Assembly: GCF_041296385.1 (NCBI RefSeq)
Contig: NW_027184085.1
Coordinates: forward strand, 2,052,501-2,116,500
DNA length: 64,000 nucleotides
From: Aphelocoma coerulescens
Taxonomy: Eukaryota > Chordata > Aves > Passeriformes > Corvidae
Direction of reading: 5' to 3'
Shown: piece after piece, positions 61,695-64,000 of the stretch
Position numbering within the stretch: the first letter of the stretch is position 1
Layout: each line of letters starts with the position of its first letter
Notes under the pieces: generated by a model
Databases searched by the model: none
What the model was told of the DNA's origin: nothing
What the model saw: the letters and a program-made list of their open reading frames with translations, nothing else
Made by a program: the position numbers and the translations under genes

Positions 61695-64000
61695 TGTCTG
61701 AGATGCACCCTTAGTGCAGTTGCTCCTGAAAACATGACCTATCCTTCATCACTGGTTCAAAGTTTTTAAATGCTAGGCAGAACTGCACCTATTATTTTAA
61801 CATCTCTGCTTAGGTGCTTTCAGTTTCTTAGAGGAGTTTCTTGCATCGTTACATTCTAAACACTAGATGCTAGTATTGCTGTTTTCCATTGCAGGCAAGC
61901 ACATCACCAGGCTCACTTTTGCCCTTAAAAAGAAAAAAAAATATCGGTCCTGCATTTGCTTCTCTTTGAGAAGAGGCAGTTTTTCACAGCCACCACTACG
62001 CTGGCTCAACTCCCCCACACCCTGCTCAGCATGGGTGGCTGTGACATCCTCGTTGGGTTTGGGGTGTTCCCTCTGCACCCCCAAAACCAGTCCCCTCCAG
62101 TAAGCCTCATCAGCTCCCAGGAGGGCATGGAGAAGACAGGAGCATAAGGATGAGGATAAACCCCTGACTTCCAGATGCTGCTTCAAGGGTTCAGACTCAT
62201 GTGCTGTTAAACCTAATTAATTTGATTTGGAAATCCTAATGAGAAGGAAAGGGGTGTTTCAACTTCTTCAATTCCTTCCCTTCCTCTCTCTTTCTTCTGT
62301 TCCAACAGAAGTTCAGCAATATGCTGCAAATCACTTAGCTCAGTGCTAATTCTCAGTGAGTACCCAGTCCATCTCAAGCATTTAGTTTTGTTCCAGTTAG
62401 GAATGGCCCTTCAGCCCTAAAATAACGCCTTGATATTGTTGTTTTTAATAAACATCCTCTCCTCTCACTGCAAAGCCCTCAGCAAATGGCCCTGAAAGAA
62501 CAAAAGACATTTCTGTATTGTTTTAAGTTCTCTTCCTTTCTGAAAAACCTCAATTAAAGCAGTGAAAAAGCTACTATACTCTGTAATTATGAACTCATTT
62601 CTATTCACTCGCTCAGCAGGAGAGCTTTGTCCTGTTGACCTCTGGGAATGGGTTTCTAAGGCTTTTCCAAAATTTCACAGCCTTAAAACTGACACACTCA
62701 TGCCAGCCGTAAAACACGTTCACCTTCGCCTTCACCCAAAATAACTTGCAATCTTCAAACCCAGGGCGAGAGCCACTCCTGTGACTATTTTTATTTGTGA
62801 GAGGAGCCTTAGCGCTGGCCATGAATGGACTGGCTCTGGAAATAGTGCAACCCATTCAAGACAGCATGAAAACTGCATGAATATGGGCTGTCATCCGATT
62901 GTAAAGAGTTTTCAAATAAATACCTTGGCATGTCACACTCCTGAGTGATGGCTGGGCTTCTCTTAATCTTCCTAGTATAAGAACTACCTGGCCTGAAGAG
63001 GATGCATCCCAACCTCCTGACTTGCCAGTGGGATGTTTGTGGGAAGAAGTGTGGAGATTTCTTTTGGTAAAGTTCCACTGAGAAAAAAAATCCTGTGAGA
63101 CAAAATGCTGGGACAGCTTGGTTATGTGTATCTTTAAACACTCAGTGCAAGATTAAGGAAGGTAAAAAAGAGGGAAAGACATTTTTTATAAGAAATGAAA
63201 CAGTAGAAAAGAAGATGATGCCTGATAACACAGAATTAGGTAATAATGAATGCAGAGGAGAAGATTTTCACATAAAATAAATTAATAATGCCCTTCAAAC
63301 ACAAGCTAGAAAAATAGCTTTAAAATAAGTTCAAAGTTTAAATAGAACTACAAATTGCACTGCTTTAGGGCCAGTTACTGACGCTCCCATGACTTCACAT
63401 GTCCATAACACACCTCAGCACATATATTTATTTTGTCTTTACATTTAAAACCAAATCTAAGGGAACATATGAACATTGACAACACAGCTTAGGCACCACT
63501 CATCAACCAATTTCCCAAGATTCCACTCAAGTTTTTGCCTGAAATGTGCAAAAAGCACCACAGCCATGCACCTCTTGATAACCACTCCAGTTAAGCCTGT
63601 TTCTATCTTAGGACATAACAGATGCATCAACTGGACATTGACCCACCAGCTCTCTACCAGAAGAAAAGTTCTGGAAGAAGATGCAAATCGATAATTGATG
63701 TAACAATGAGCTAGGGGTTGTAGCCTTTAAGGGGCTCAGAGCTAAACGTGTTCACCTGTGATGACAACAGTTCTGATGACACCTGTTCATGGAAGAAACA
63801 AGGGCAAGAAAAGGCTACTACACACCTCACACAAGCTGCTGAGACACCAGTGGCTGGTGTTGAATCCTGCCCATCAGCAGCACCAAGCCAGTTTGGCTGG
63901 TAGGCCTTGGAAGGGTCACCACTGCCTCTTTCTCCTATCTCACCTGTCACTTTTTAATTAACTGTATACTTTGTGATTGATGTGTTGAGTTTTATTTGGT

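Larger units (their letters stand above)
5583..64000 (-). other. CTIF: CTIF gene, 3' portion (five coding exons, 3' UTR, introns)
   Basis: Minus-strand split gene for CBP80/20-dependent translation initiation factor. In mammals CTIF binds CBP80 of the nuclear cap-binding complex and, through its C-terminal MIF4G domain, eIF3g; it drives the first round of translation on newly exported mRNA, which is linked to nonsense-mediated decay, and has a role in aggresome targeting of faulty polypeptides. Five exons join without frame disruption across GT-AG introns, giving about 388 residues that match the C-terminal two thirds of the known protein. The N-terminal exons and promoter lie beyond 64000. 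In mammals CTIF lies next to SMAD7 in a convergent arrangement, so SMAD7 might be expected to the left of this window; that is inference. The main alternative, the related single-domain MIF4GD, is excluded by the long basic linker encoded before the MIF4G domain. Confidence 0.93.
49742..64000 (-). other. CTIF intron, partial (at least 14.3 kb)
   Basis: Phase 2 intron running off the right edge. 49742-53824 contains the two copies of a T-rich element and A-rich runs. 53825-58105 holds four CR1 fragments. 58106-60003 looks unique. 60004-61694 is a cluster of four plus-strand CR1 pieces. 61695-64000 looks unique. I searched for the exon that should precede the linker exon (expected to end in a run of arginines) and did not find it. 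Confidence 0.75.

Noticed and set aside
50000..64000. The CTIF exon preceding the linker exon
   Set aside because: Looked for a minus-strand exon ending in an arginine-rich segment with a phase 2 donor; none found, so it is presumed to lie beyond the window.

Overview
The window is a piece of a bird nuclear genome. The evidence is about 28 fragments of the avian/reptilian non-LTR retrotransposon CR1, many ending in its ATTCTRTG-type tail, with no Alu, B1, L1 or bacterial-type gene organisation, and one split vertebrate gene. The CR1 subfamilies look like those common in neoavian and possibly passerine genomes, but the species cannot be named from sequence alone.

The only protein-coding gene I can support is the 3' part of CTIF (CBP80/20-dependent translation initiation factor), transcribed on the minus strand. 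Five coding exons were located by reading frame, splice sites and protein similarity: 49741-49300, 47531-47232, 26726-26571, 12003-11950 (a 54-nt micro-exon) and 10090-9875 (ends in TGA). Together they encode about 388 residues: the basic/polar linker and the complete C-terminal MIF4G domain. Human CTIF is about 598 residues, so the N-terminal CBP80-binding part (about 210 residues) must be encoded beyond 64000. The 3' UTR runs down from 9874 to one of two canonical poly(A) signals, at 6614-6609 and 5588-5583.

Layout: 1-5580 is the region downstream of CTIF, with CR1 fragments and no gene. 5583-9874 is the CTIF 3' UTR, free of recognisable CR1. 9875-49741 holds the five exons and four complete introns of about 1.9, 14.6, 20.5 and 1.8 kb. 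49742-64000 is at least 14 kb of a further intron. The introns carry CR1 copies in both orientations, a 12-bp minisatellite of about 63 units with TTAGGG-like cores (42265-43019), a 114-bp tandem duplication inside a CR1 (41756-41983), a degenerate minisatellite near 14.2 kb, TA-rich tracts, small CpG-rich patches (19.2, 39.6 and 44.6 kb) and a short unrecognised element present twice (49823-49916 and 51548-51640).

I found no new multi-gene system. The most interesting items are non-coding: the 12-bp minisatellite, the duplicated T-rich element next to an exon, CR1 copies lying very close to splice sites or in inverted pairs around exons, and the in-frame 54-nt micro-exon with a GGA-repeat just upstream of its acceptor.
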